DNA from: Rikenellaceae bacterium | GTDB taxonomy: Bacteria > Bacteroidota > Bacteroidia > Bacteroidales > Rikenellaceae | DNA: 64,000 nt | Direction of reading: 5' to 3' | Assembly (NCBI GenBank): GCA_017415005.1 | Contig: JAFQJK010000021.1 | Location: forward strand, 1-64,000 | Shown: in pieces, positions 17,523 through 26,540 of the stretch | Numbering within the stretch: the stretch's first letter is position 1 | Layout: each line of letters starts with the position of its first letter | Position numbers and translations under genes: made by a program | The notes under the pieces: generated by a model | What the model saw: only the letters and a program-made list of their open reading frames with translations | Told to the model about the DNA's origin: nothing | The model's database searches: none

Positions 17523-17945
17523 TTATTCGCGTTTGGCAAGGTAATAGTCCTCCTTGGTCCGCATGGTCCGGGCTTCGGGATCGGTTTTGTCGCCGTAGCC
17601 GATCAGGTGCAGGACCCCGTGCACCATGACCCGGTCGAGCTCATCGTCGAACGAGACGCCGAACTGCCGGGCATTGGACGACACGGTATCGACGCTGATC
17701 AGCAGGTCGCCCGAGATAATCCGCCTGTCGGGCTCACCGTCGTCGAAGGTGATGATATCGGTGTAGTAGTCGTGCTGCAAGTAGTTGCGGTTGACCTGCA
17801 ATAAGTACGCGTCCGAGCAGAAGACCACCGAGACGGAGCCCACGGTGCAGCCCTCCTCGGCAGCCACGCGGCGCAGCCAGCCGGCCGTCTTGCGGCGCCC
17901 GGTGAAGCGGAAGGCGGTGTCCTCGGTAAGGAATGAGATAGCCAT
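17523..17945 (-). CDS. ybeY: Endoribonuclease YbeY (rRNA maturation factor)
   Basis: A 140-residue YbeY, a metal-dependent RNase needed for 16S rRNA 3'-end maturation and ribosome quality control. The zinc motif reads HGVLHLIGYGDK near the C-terminus: the first two histidines are present but the third ligand position is Asp, not the usual His, which I believe is the Bacteroidetes version. It lies 12 bp after the LytM-like gene and 63 bp before mnmG. Confidence 0.92.
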   Translation of the reverse strand: MAISFLTEDTAFRFTGRRKTAGWLRRVAAEEGCTVGSVSVVFCSDAYLLQVNRNYLQHDYYTDIITFDDGEPDRRIISGDLLISVDTVSSNARQFGVSFDDELDRVMVHGVLHLIGYGDKTDPEARTMRTKEDYYLAKRE

Positions 17946-17957
17946 CGGTATGGTGTT

Positions 17958-19154
17958 TTATCGGGCGAACCAGGCCTGCGGATTGAGGTTCTCGGTCTCG
18001 CGCCAGATTTCGAAATGGACGTAACAGTCGTCGGCGTCATCGCCCGACGAGAGCGTGCCGACCTGCTGGTTGAGCTTGATCTTGTCGCCCGTCTTGACGG
18101 TGACGCTTTCGAGGTTGGAGTAGACTGTCAGGTAGTTACCGTGGCGGACCATGACGCTGTTCTTGAGGCCCTGGAAGAAGAAGATGCGCGTGACCTCTCC
18201 CTCGAAGACGGAGCGGACGGCAGCGCCCTTTCCGGCAGCGATGTTCACGCCCTTATTGTTGATCGTGAGCCCTTTCTGGGTGGGATGGGCATGGACGCCA
18301 TAACTGTCGACGATCACGCCGCCGCTGACCGGATAGGGTAGCTTGCCCTTGTTCTGGTCGAAACGGCCCGAGAGCGCGGTGATCTGTTGCTGCTCGGCAG
18401 CCGAGCGGACCGTGCTGGTCGACTTGCGGCTCTCCTCGGCGATGATACGTGCGATCTGCTGCTGGGCCTTCTGGATCTGTTGCTGCTTGGCTTTGATCTC
18501 ACGCGAGAGCTTCGACTCCTGCGAGCGGAGATTGGCGTATACCCGCTGCTGCTTGCTCTCGTCGGCACTGAGTGCCGTGACCTCCTTGTCCTTGGAGGCC
18601 TTGTTCTGGCTCAGCTCGTTCTTCTGGTTGTCGAGCTCGGCGATCTGGCCGTTGAGCACACGCGTGACCGAATCGATCTCGGCCGCTTTCCGCTCGCGCA
18701 TGGCGTTGTAGCGCCGCATGTATGCGATGCGCTTGGTGGCGTCGTTGAAGTCCTCGGAGGCGAACAGGAAGACCAGGAAGTTGTTGAGCTTATAGTTCTT
18801 ATAAGCGTTGTAGATCATTGCCGCGTAGTCTTTTCTGAGGACGTCGAGCTGTTGGCGTAGCCCGCCGATCGTGGCCGATTTGGCGCTGATGTCGCGGTCG
18901 GCCAGGCGGATCTGCGCCTCGAGGCCGGCGATCACCTTTTTGCGGTTCTTGATCCGGTTCTGGATCAGTTTCAGTTCGCTTTGGGTCAGCTTCTTGTTGT
19001 TCTGGGTCTTGCTGAGCAGCTCGTTGGTGATCCGGATCTCCTCCTCAGCCTTGCGGATCTGGTCGCGGAGCGACTCGACGCTCTGGGCCGAAACGCCGGT
19101 TGCCATCAGCATGAACAACAGTAAAAGCAGCGGTATGCGGGAACGTACGGTCAT
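17958..19154 (-). CDS. EnvC-like coiled-coil protein with degenerate LytM (M23) domain
   Basis: A 398-residue exported protein. A signal peptide ending near VSAQ (residue 24) is followed by a long coiled coil (about 25-250) rich in Q, K, E and L, and a C-terminal LytM/M23 domain (about 285-398). Catalytic LytM domains carry HxxxD and HxH zinc ligands; here the matching segments read NNKGVNI and YVHFEI, so both are damaged. This pattern is that of EnvC and related activators, which bind and activate amidases during cell separation without cutting murein. It starts exactly where the TPR gene stops, so the two are coupled. Confidence 0.88.
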   Translation of the reverse strand: MTVRSRIPLLLLLFMLMATGVSAQSVESLRDQIRKAEEEIRITNELLSKTQNNKKLTQSELKLIQNRIKNRKKVIAGLEAQIRLADRDISAKSATIGGLRQQLDVLRKDYAAMIYNAYKNYKLNNFLVFLFASEDFNDATKRIAYMRRYNAMRERKAAEIDSVTRVLNGQIAELDNQKNELSQNKASKDKEVTALSADESKQQRVYANLRSQESKLSREIKAKQQQIQKAQQQIARIIAEESRKSTSTVRSAAEQQQITALSGRFDQNKGKLPYPVSGGVIVDSYGVHAHPTQKGLTINNKGVNIAAGKGAAVRSVFEGEVTRIFFFQGLKNSVMVRHGNYLTVYSNLESVTVKTGDKIKLNQQVGTLSSGDDADDCYVHFEIWRETENLNPQAWFAR

Positions 19155-20909
19155 TTACTTGTTCTCGATTAGTTTCATCCGTTCGGCGATCGCCGCGGGG
19201 TCATAGCCGGCCTCCTCAGCCTTTTTCCAGTAGACGCTGGCCAGGAAGTTCTCCTTCAGCGCGTAAAGGATGTCGCCGTAGTGGACAAGCAGCTCCTCGC
19301 TCGGGTTGCGTTCGAGCGAAATGGCCTGCTGCATGGTCTTTTTGGCCTCGGCGTAGCGGCCCAGTTTATAGAGCGCCCAGGCGTAGGTGTCGAGGTAGGT
19401 CGGGTTGCCGGGGGCCAGCTCGATCGTGCGGGCGGCCATGGTCAGGGCACGATCGAGGTCGCGGTCGGACGTGCTCAGGTAGTAGCTGTAGTTGTTAAGC
19501 ACCATCGGATTGTCAGGATACAGCTTGAGCGAGCGGTCGTAATATTTGTAGCTTTTACGCGCGTCGCCCTGCTGGTGCGCAAGATCGCCCAGAAGTCCCA
19601 GCACGACGCCGCGGAGCGAGTCGGAGGCAGCCATCCCGTAGGCGGTCTCGTAAGTGGCTTTCGCACTCTTGTAGTCTTTCAGATATGCGAGCGCCGAGCC
19701 CTGCTGGAGGTGCAGGTCGACGTCGTCCGGGAAGTGACTGAGGGCGATGGCGGTGTACTTGGCGATCGAGTCGGTACGCTGGAGGTAGGTCTCCATGCCG
19801 ATGATGTTCTCGTAAACCATGATCTGCTGGACCGAATCGCGGGTGTGCGACTTGTAGAAATCCAGCGCCTGGTCGAGCTCGCCGCCCGAGAGCAGGTGGT
19901 CGGCGTAGAGCTTGATGACCTCGGGGTCGGCCGGGTACTTTTCATTGAGCGTCCCGATGAGGTCGCCGATCTGCATATAGTACGTACCGTAGAAATTGCG
20001 GTTCTGTGTGAGGTCGCCGATGTAGCGCAGCTTGGCCGAGAGCAGGAGGTCGTCGGTGAGCAGCAGTTGCTTGGCCGTGGCGAAGTAGTTCAGGAAGTCG
20101 TTGTTCTGCTTGTAGAAGGCGTTGAGCGCCATCAGTACGCGCGTGCTCCGGGGGTTGATCATCCGGGCCTGGTCGAAGGCCTGTCGGGCCAGCGAATCCT
20201 TCTTCTGCGTGGCATACAACTGGGCCAGCGTCAGGTAGTTGTCTTCGTCATAGGGGAAGCTGGCGGTCATGGCCCGCGTCTCGGCGATGGCCCGGTCGAT
20301 GAGCTGCACGTCGATCAGTAGCTGGCGCTTGTAAGCGGCGAGCTCTTCGATCCGGCCGAACTTGGTCTCGGCCGAGTCGAGCACCGCGATGGCCGAGAAC
20401 GGCTGCTTGTTCTGCTCGTAAAGCGCTGCCAGGTAGCGGTAGTTGTCGGGATTGTTGGGCGCCAGGCGGATCAGGCGGTTGAACTGGTCGAGGGCCTCGG
20501 CGTAGCGTTCGTTCATGATCATCAGCTGGGCGAGCTGTGTCTGATACCAGACGTTGGCCGTGTCGTACCGGTTGGCCTTGCGGCTGAGCCCGAGCGCGGC
20601 TTCCGGGTCGGAGAGCATTGCGATGTTGGCCAGCTCGAAGTAGCCCGGTGCGTAGGTAGAGTCGCGCCCGACGGTCCGCAGCAGGAGCCGGCGCGCCGTA
20701 GCCGTGTCGCCGGCCAGTCGCGCGGCCTTGACCCCTTCGGTATAGTAGAACGTATTGAGGATCGAGTCGTTGTAGCCGTATTCCCGCGGATCGAACTCGC
20801 GCTGCGGCGTCCCGGCATGCGGCACCCCCTGCCGCAGGGCCGCGCAGGAGAGGAACAGCGCTGCGGAGCAGAGCAGGATCAGCATGGGGACGGCATGGAT
20901 TCGGCGCAT
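19155..20909 (-). CDS. TPR-repeat lipoprotein
   Basis: A 584-residue lipoprotein. Residues 1-22 form a signal with lipobox FLSC, and the remainder is built from tetratricopeptide repeats, for example the segments around NPDNYRYLAALY and NPTYLDTYAWALYKLGRY. TPR proteins are scaffolds for protein complexes. Homologues next to EnvC-like genes are widespread in Bacteroidetes, so a role in envelope or cell-division assembly is plausible but inferred. It lies between pheS (16 bp) and the LytM-like gene (0 bp). Confidence 0.85.
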   Translation of the reverse strand: MRRIHAVPMLILLCSAALFLSCAALRQGVPHAGTPQREFDPREYGYNDSILNTFYYTEGVKAARLAGDTATARRLLLRTVGRDSTYAPGYFELANIAMLSDPEAALGLSRKANRYDTANVWYQTQLAQLMIMNERYAEALDQFNRLIRLAPNNPDNYRYLAALYEQNKQPFSAIAVLDSAETKFGRIEELAAYKRQLLIDVQLIDRAIAETRAMTASFPYDEDNYLTLAQLYATQKKDSLARQAFDQARMINPRSTRVLMALNAFYKQNNDFLNYFATAKQLLLTDDLLLSAKLRYIGDLTQNRNFYGTYYMQIGDLIGTLNEKYPADPEVIKLYADHLLSGGELDQALDFYKSHTRDSVQQIMVYENIIGMETYLQRTDSIAKYTAIALSHFPDDVDLHLQQGSALAYLKDYKSAKATYETAYGMAASDSLRGVVLGLLGDLAHQQGDARKSYKYYDRSLKLYPDNPMVLNNYSYYLSTSDRDLDRALTMAARTIELAPGNPTYLDTYAWALYKLGRYAEAKKTMQQAISLERNPSEELLVHYGDILYALKENFLASVYWKKAEEAGYDPAAIAERMKLIENK

Positions 20910-20925
20910 GGGCGGGCAGCGGGTT

Positions 20926-21951
20926 TTATCCGATCACCGAGTCGAACTGGTGCAGGAAGCGGACGTCGTTTTCGAAATAAAGGCGCAGGTCGCGGACCCC
21001 GAACTTGAGCATGGCGATGCGCTCGATGCCCATGCCGAATGCGAAGCCGCTGTATTTTGCGGGATCGATGCCCGAAGCCTCGAGCACGGCCGGATCGACC
21101 ATGCCGCAGCCCATGATCTCGAGCCAGCCCGTGTGCTTGCATACGTTGCATCCCTTGCCGCCGCACAGGTTGCAGGAGACGTCGACTTCGGCCGAAGGCT
21201 CGGTGAACGGGAAGTAGGACGGACGCAGGCGGATCGTCGAGCTCTCGCCGAACATCTCTTTGGCGAAGTAGAGGATCGATTGCTTGAGGTCGGCGAACGA
21301 GACGTTCTCGTCGACATAAAGCCCTTCGACCTGATGGAAAATGCAGTGGGCGCGCGCCGAGATGGCCTCGTTGCGGAAGACGCGTCCCGGGCAGATCACG
21401 CGGATGGGCGGCTTTTGGTGTTCCATGGTACGGACCTGGATCGAGCTGGTGTGCGTGCGCAACAGGATATCGGGGTTCTTCTCGATGAAGAACGTGTCCT
21501 GCATGTCGCGGGCCGGATGCTCGGGCGGGAAGTTGAGCGCCGAGAAGACGTGCCAGTCGTCCTCGATCTCGGGGCCGTCGGCCACGGTGTAGCCCATGCG
21601 GCTGAAGATCTCCACGATCTCGTTGCGGACGAGCGAGATGGGATGGCGGCTGCCGAGATCGTCGGCGCTGCCCGGGCGGGTCATGTCGATGGCCGGGCCG
21701 TCGGCGCTTTCCTGCTCGGCAAAGCGGTCCCTGAGCTCGTTGATGCGCTCGGCAGTGAGGGTCTTGAGCTCGTTGATCCGCTGACCCAGCTCGCGCTTGA
21801 GCTCGGGGGCTACGGTCTTGAACTCTTCGAATATGGCGTTCAGCTCGCCCTTCTTGCCCATCATGCGGATGCGGAAATCCTCGATCTCCTGGGCGGCTTT
21901 GGGCTGGAAGGCCTTGACACGGTCGATCAGGTCGTTAATCTTGTCAATCAT
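20926..21951 (-). CDS. pheS: Phenylalanyl-tRNA synthetase alpha chain
   Basis: A 341-residue PheS, the catalytic class II subunit that charges tRNA-Phe together with PheT. The N-terminal coiled coil (residues 1-80) binds tRNA; FHQVEGLYVDE and the motif 3 segment GFAFGMGIERIAML are present. It is the first gene of the five-gene minus-strand operon. pheT is not adjacent, which is common in Bacteroidetes. Confidence 0.96.
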   Translation of the reverse strand: MIDKINDLIDRVKAFQPKAAQEIEDFRIRMMGKKGELNAIFEEFKTVAPELKRELGQRINELKTLTAERINELRDRFAEQESADGPAIDMTRPGSADDLGSRHPISLVRNEIVEIFSRMGYTVADGPEIEDDWHVFSALNFPPEHPARDMQDTFFIEKNPDILLRTHTSSIQVRTMEHQKPPIRVICPGRVFRNEAISARAHCIFHQVEGLYVDENVSFADLKQSILYFAKEMFGESSTIRLRPSYFPFTEPSAEVDVSCNLCGGKGCNVCKHTGWLEIMGCGMVDPAVLEASGIDPAKYSGFAFGMGIERIAMLKFGVRDLRLYFENDVRFLHQFDSVIG

Positions 21952-22295
21952 CTTAAAGAAAATATAGCGCTGTTAATGTTGTAACGTGCGTGGCGGCGCG
22001 CCTATTGCCCGGCGGCAAAGGCCCGATGCCGGGCTGCCTTCCGGACGGCATGGCGAAAAAGGGCTGCGGAAGGCAATAATCCTTACAAAGATAGCATTTA
22101 TTATGATTGGGCGTATCGTTTCGCGCCTCATTGTCCCATTTTTGGCTGTTTCGGCCGGCAATGTGCGCCGCGCGGCGGAAAACGCCGGGCCGTTTTGGAT
22201 ATGTGCGGCGAATCGTCTATTTTTGGAAATTGGGGCCGGGGTATCTGTTCCGAGCAGTCCCCGTATGGTGGAATCAACCGGAAAGGAATTTGAGC
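21952..22295. other. Divergent promoter region between pheS and the patatin gene
   Basis: On the minus strand TATCTTTG (22093-22086) is the likely -7 box of the pheS operon, giving a leader of about 130 bases. That leader contains a 9-bp perfect inverted repeat, TGCCTTCCG at 22035-22043 with CGGAAGGCA at 22067-22075. The plus-strand promoter is listed separately. No small gene is seen. Confidence 0.55.
22194..22225 (+). promoter_or_regulatory. Promoter of the patatin-barrel gene
   Basis: TTTG at 22194-22197, then 20 bp, then TATTTTTG at 22218-22225: a full match to the Bacteroidetes TTTG/TAnnTTTG promoter. The start codon is 70 bp further on. Confidence 0.7.
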
Positions 22296-24587
22296 ATGAA
22301 GTGGTTAAGGGCGTGTCTTGTCGGGTGGGCGCTGCTGGCGGCAGCCGGTGTCCGGGCGCAGAGCGTCGGGCTCGTACTGAGCGGCGGCGGGGCCAAGGGC
22401 CTGTACCATATCGGCGTGCTCAAGGCGCTGGAAGAAAACGACATACCGATCGATTATGTGTCGGGGACCTCGATGGGATCGATCATCGGCGGCCTCTATG
22501 CCATCGGTTATTCGCCCCAGGAGATGGAGCAGATCTTCAAATCGGGGCAGGTGATGTACTGGCTCAGCGGCAAGATAGAGGACAAATACCTCTACTTTTA
22601 CAAGCGGATGCATCAGAATGCGGCGATGTTCACGCTACGGTTCGACCGGGCGGGCAAAAAGATGAAGCCCTATATGCCGCCCAACCTGTTGCCGTCGACG
22701 CAGCTCGACCTGGCGTTCGTCGATTTTTTTGCCCCGGCGACCGAGAAAAGCGGGGGGGATTTCGACCGTCTGCTCGTGCCGTTCCGCTGCGTGGCGACCG
22801 ATGCAAAGAACCGGCGAGAGATCGTTTACAGCCACGGCGACCTGGGTGCGGCGATCCGGGCCTCTATGTCGATCCCGCTCGTCTTTCCCCCGTTGGTGAC
22901 CGACACCACGGTGCTTTACGATGGCGGCATTTATAACAACTTCCCCTGGCAGGTGCTCGACGACGATTTCGACCCCGATGTACTGATCGGGAGCAAGTGC
23001 GTGGAGGGCAACACGAAGGCCGGGGGGACCAATCTGATGGATGAGATATCGGCGCTCACGATGATGCATACCGACTATGACCTGCCTGAGGATAAGGGTA
23101 TCATGATCGACCACGTGTTTGAGGACGTGTCAATGATGGATTTCGGAAAGGTGGATTACATCATCCAGCAGGGGTATGACGATGCCATGAAGGCGATGCC
23201 CGGTATCCTGGAGCGGATCGGCCGGCGCAGCGATCCGGGCGAGCTCGCGCTCAAGCGGCTGACCTACCGCAACACGCTGCCCAACCTGGTGTTCGACCGG
23301 TTCGGGGTGACCGGGCTCAACGAGCGGCAACAGCAGTACGTGCGTAAGATGATGCAGCTCGGAGAGAAGAATGCGGTCTTCGATTTCGACGATTTTCGCT
23401 CGGCTTATTTCAAGCTGATGTCGGAAGGCGAGTTCGAGGGCGGGTATCCGCATATCTCGTATGACGATACGACCGGCTTTTTCGGTCTTTCGATGCGGAT
23501 GAAGACCAAGCCGAGCTTCAAGATCATGTTCGGCGGCAACCTCTCGTCGACGGCGCTCAACCAGGTCTACGTGGGGCTCGAGTACAAGACGATCGGCCGT
23601 ACGGCGCGCAGTTATAACTTCGACGGCTATTTCAGCCCGTTCTATACCTCGGTGGCGCTGGCGGCGCGCACGGATCTTTTCCTTAAGCTGCCGTTCTACT
23701 ATGAGTACGGGTTCCAGTTCAACTATTACAACTATTTCCGCAGCGACTACGGTAAGCTCTCGCGCCGGAGCGATATGACCTTTGCCAAATCCGTCGACAA
23801 CTACTTTCACGTCTCGATCGGGACGCCTGTGGGCCGGAGCTCGGTGCTCAACCTGCGGCTCAACGTGGGGCGAGACGACTATAAGTACTACCAGCAGCCG
23901 GGCTATGTCACGGATGTAGATACGCTCGACCGGACCAAGTTCGACTATCTGGCTGCCAAGCTTGAGCTGGAACGCAATACGCTGAATTACAAGATGTACC
24001 CGACGAGGGGCATTGCCCAGTCGATCTCGTTGATCGGTGTGGTGGGCCGAGAGGATTTCCGGGCGGGCAACCTGACGGGTGCCGACCAGAGCCGTCCCAA
24101 CAAGCGGCGCTACTGGTACGGCGTGCGCTTCCGCCGCGAGCATTACTTCCCGGTGCGCCCGGTCAAGTGGTTCTCGTGGGGTTATATGGTCGAGGGCGTC
24201 TATACCTCGCATCCCTCTTTTTACAATGAGTATGCGACCAATATGACCTCGCCGGCCTTTATCCCCACGCCACATAGCAATATCGTCTACATGAAGGAGT
24301 TCCGGAGCAAGTCGTTCCTCGGTGTGGGCCTGATGCCGACTTTCGAGTTCGGCCCGAAGTTCTACCTCAAGAACAGCGTGTATGCCTACCTGCCTGAGAA
24401 CTATCTGGGCAAGAACGCGGGGAGCCGCCAACGGCTGCGCTACATCTTCAACTCGTCGCTCGTCTACCAGACTTTTATCGGTCCGGTGAGCCTGACACTC
24501 TCGAAGTACGATACGAGCCGGGATAACTGGTTTATTACGTTCAACTTCGGATACGCGATTTTCAATAAAAAAGGATTGTATTATTAG
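22296..24587 (+). CDS. Patatin-like phospholipase fused to an outer-membrane beta-barrel (PlpD/type Vd-like)
   Basis: A 763-residue exported protein. A signal peptide (1-21, ending VRAQ) leads straight into a patatin domain with GGGAKG at 30-35, the nucleophile Ser59 in GTSMG and the dyad Asp209 in YDGG. From about residue 390 to the end the sequence alternates aromatic and polar residues in the manner of an Omp85/BamA-type barrel and ends with FNFGYAIFNKKGLYY. This order matches PlpD-type patatins, where the barrel places the lipase at or beyond the outer membrane. The start at 22296 is the only one giving a signal peptide. The lipid substrate is unknown. Confidence 0.88.
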   Translation: MKWLRACLVGWALLAAAGVRAQSVGLVLSGGGAKGLYHIGVLKALEENDIPIDYVSGTSMGSIIGGLYAIGYSPQEMEQIFKSGQVMYWLSGKIEDKYLYFYKRMHQNAAMFTLRFDRAGKKMKPYMPPNLLPSTQLDLAFVDFFAPATEKSGGDFDRLLVPFRCVATDAKNRREIVYSHGDLGAAIRASMSIPLVFPPLVTDTTVLYDGGIYNNFPWQVLDDDFDPDVLIGSKCVEGNTKAGGTNLMDEISALTMMHTDYDLPEDKGIMIDHVFEDVSMMDFGKVDYIIQQGYDDAMKAMPGILERIGRRSDPGELALKRLTYRNTLPNLVFDRFGVTGLNERQQQYVRKMMQLGEKNAVFDFDDFRSAYFKLMSEGEFEGGYPHISYDDTTGFFGLSMRMKTKPSFKIMFGGNLSSTALNQVYVGLEYKTIGRTARSYNFDGYFSPFYTSVALAARTDLFLKLPFYYEYGFQFNYYNYFRSDYGKLSRRSDMTFAKSVDNYFHVSIGTPVGRSSVLNLRLNVGRDDYKYYQQPGYVTDVDTLDRTKFDYLAAKLELERNTLNYKMYPTRGIAQSISLIGVVGREDFRAGNLTGADQSRPNKRRYWYGVRFRREHYFPVRPVKWFSWGYMVEGVYTSHPSFYNEYATNMTSPAFIPTPHSNIVYMKEFRSKSFLGVGLMPTFEFGPKFYLKNSVYAYLPENYLGKNAGSRQRLRYIFNSSLVYQTFIGPVSLTLSKYDTSRDNWFITFNFGYAIFNKKGLYY

Positions 24588-24624
24588 CGGATCTTTCGGT
24601 AAGTTTGCGTTAAATGTGCAGACT

Positions 24625-25668
24625 ATGAAAAGAATGTCCGCTGACAGGATGACCGTACTCGCGCTGGTGCTGGCTGCCGGGGTGTGCGCGGCGCTGCCGG
24701 CCGACGGCAGAGGCCGTCGCAGGGAGTATCGCAAGGATTTCCTCTATCGCAGCGGCACGCAGCTGATGCTCAACGGCAAGCCCTACCGCTGTGCCTCGTT
24801 CAACTCGTTTCAGATGAGCGGGTGCGGCAACGATTACGAACTCTTTTCGCTGGAGCAGATCGACTCCGTTTTTGCGCTGCTGCCTCCCAATATGCTGGTC
24901 CGTACCTGGGCTTTTCCTGGTAATGGCGAGCGGATCGGGAAGGTGATCGGGCTGGCCGAGAGGCACCACGTCAAATTGATCCTCTCGCTGGGCGACGGTC
25001 GCAGCTCGTGCGGCCATTTCGACGGGGCTCCGGAAGGCGACAACAGCGGTAAGGTGCCCGAGTGGTACGAGGGCGGCTTCCGCAGGGAATACCTGCCCCA
25101 TGTGGTGGCGATGACCTCGAAATACAAGGATTCGCCGGCCATCGGTATGTGGGAGATCATCAACGAGCCGGGCGACGCCGACTGGCGGACGATCAAAGCT
25201 TTTCTCGACGAGGTGGCCGCCGTGATCAAGCGCCACGATCCGAACCACCTGGTCGAGAGCGGGACATTTCCCATCTGGGCCTACGGCGGCACGGAGAATT
25301 ATCGCGCGATGCACGAGAGCCCGAATATCGACGTGGGTAACATTCATGAGTACGATTACGACTATGAAGGGTCGAACCAGATCGAGTCGCCCCATTTCAT
25401 GCCTTGTATGGAGGTCATGCAGGAGCTCGGCAAGGTACTGCTTGTCGGCGAAACGGGGATCGAGAGCGGCGATGGCTGCCGGACGGATCGCTCCACGCGC
25501 GTGGAGGCGATGAAGCGGAAGTTCGACATCTACCTGAGCAAAGGGGCCGGGGCGGTCATGGTCTGGAACCTGGTCCGCATCTATCCCGACTGTGGATTTA
25601 GCTTTCCGCTCAGCGACCCGCTGTTCGGGATGATCGTCAGCTATCCGGTCAACCAGACGAACGAGTAG
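24625..25668 (+). CDS. Secreted glycoside hydrolase family 5-like (mannanase/cellulase type)
   Basis: A 347-residue exported protein with a signal peptide (about residues 1-27) and a TIM-barrel cellulase domain. The acid/base Glu181 is in IINEPG and the nucleophile Glu276 in LVGETG, the GH5/clan A pattern. GH5 enzymes cut beta-1,4-glucan or mannan chains; substrate here is not determined. An in-frame GTG nine bases earlier is a weaker start. It follows the patatin gene by 37 bp and may be co-transcribed, though no functional link is clear. Confidence 0.82.
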   Translation: MKRMSADRMTVLALVLAAGVCAALPADGRGRRREYRKDFLYRSGTQLMLNGKPYRCASFNSFQMSGCGNDYELFSLEQIDSVFALLPPNMLVRTWAFPGNGERIGKVIGLAERHHVKLILSLGDGRSSCGHFDGAPEGDNSGKVPEWYEGGFRREYLPHVVAMTSKYKDSPAIGMWEIINEPGDADWRTIKAFLDEVAAVIKRHDPNHLVESGTFPIWAYGGTENYRAMHESPNIDVGNIHEYDYDYEGSNQIESPHFMPCMEVMQELGKVLLVGETGIESGDGCRTDRSTRVEAMKRKFDIYLSKGAGAVMVWNLVRIYPDCGFSFPLSDPLFGMIVSYPVNQTNE

Positions 25669-25817
25669 CGGACGGGACGGTTGCCGCGTATCGGCGCGTA
25701 CCGGCGTTCGGCTTTCTGTGCGTGTGCGGAGCTGCCGTAGCGGTCCGGTATCCTCCGCGCGGCAGGTGCGCTGCCGGTCTGTTGCGGGGGCGCCCGGGGC
25801 TGCGGCTGACACGTAGT

Positions 25818-25850
25818 AAAAGTCCGGTTGTTCCTAACAACCGGACTTTT
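25818..25850. terminator. Bidirectional terminator between GH5 and DJ-1 genes
   Basis: A 15-bp perfect stem (25818-25832 with 25836-25850, AAAAGTCCGGTTGTT) with a three-base loop. T-runs follow it on both strands, so it can serve both convergent genes. Confidence 0.93.
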
Positions 25851-25865
25851 GTATAGTTCCGTCCG

Positions 25866-26396
25866 CTATTGTTTCAGGGTCTCGACGAGGCGGGGCATCA
25901 TGGTCCACACCTTGTTCTCATCCTTGGCGGTGAAGAAGTTACCGTCGATCTGCGAGTCGTCATCGGTGGCCGTGCCGGTCTTAATGGCGGCTTTGGCGAG
26001 CGGATGGATCGCCAGTTTGCGGCCGGTCGTGATCCCGGCCATATCGAACAGCATCGCTGCGGCGCAGTGGCCGATCATCAGCTTGCCCTTGGTGCCGAAC
26101 GCTTTCAGTACCTCTATCAGATCGACGTTCCAGGGTTTATCCGCATTTTGTCCGAAGGCGGGTACAGCATCGCCGCACGAGAACACGAGCGCGTCGAACT
26201 CGTCCTCGCGGCCTTTGAGGCTGGCGATCACGTCGTCGACGGTGAGCCGGACGCCCGAGTTGCTTTTGATCTCGCGGCTGTCCGCCACGGCGAACACCTT
26301 GTACGGGATGCCGTTTTCGTAAAATGCCTCCAGATACTGGAACAGGCCGAAACCGTTCACCGGGTTCACGGCCAGTACAGCTACTTTCTTTGCCAT
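25866..26396 (-). CDS. DJ-1/PfpI superfamily protein
   Basis: A 176-residue DJ-1/PfpI (ThiJ) protein. The conserved nucleophile-elbow cysteine is Cys111 in IGHCAAA, preceded by a parallel beta-sheet core. Members are proteases, chaperones, deglycases or glyoxalase III enzymes, and the exact reaction cannot be told from sequence. It is divergent from an HxlR regulator with a shared 144-bp gap, a layout in which the regulator often responds to reactive electrophiles or redox stress and controls the neighbour; that link is inferred. Confidence 0.85.
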   Translation of the reverse strand: MAKKVAVLAVNPVNGFGLFQYLEAFYENGIPYKVFAVADSREIKSNSGVRLTVDDVIASLKGREDEFDALVFSCGDAVPAFGQNADKPWNVDLIEVLKAFGTKGKLMIGHCAAAMLFDMAGITTGRKLAIHPLAKAAIKTGTATDDDSQIDGNFFTAKDENKVWTMMPRLVETLKQ

Positions 26397-26431
26397 ATGC
26401 TTTGTTGTTTTTAGTGGATAATGGTTACTTT

Positions 26432-26524
26432 AGATAAGTTGATTATCTTTGCATACAAATGTAGGGGAATTTTGTCGGAGAAACAATAAGTATGCTGGAT
26501 GTGAGTAAGTTACCATGAAGTAAC
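26432..26524. promoter_or_regulatory. HxlR promoter with two operator-like inverted repeats
   Basis: The -7 box TATCTTTG of the HxlR gene is at 26444-26451. It overlaps a perfect inverted repeat AGATAA (26432-26437) / TTATCT (26443-26448). A second one, GTTAC (26509-26513) / GTAAC (26520-26524), lies 16 bp before the start codon. Both suit autorepression by the HxlR protein and may act on the divergent DJ-1 gene. Confidence 0.5.
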
Positions 26525-26540
26525 CGTTGCTGATCCTCAA

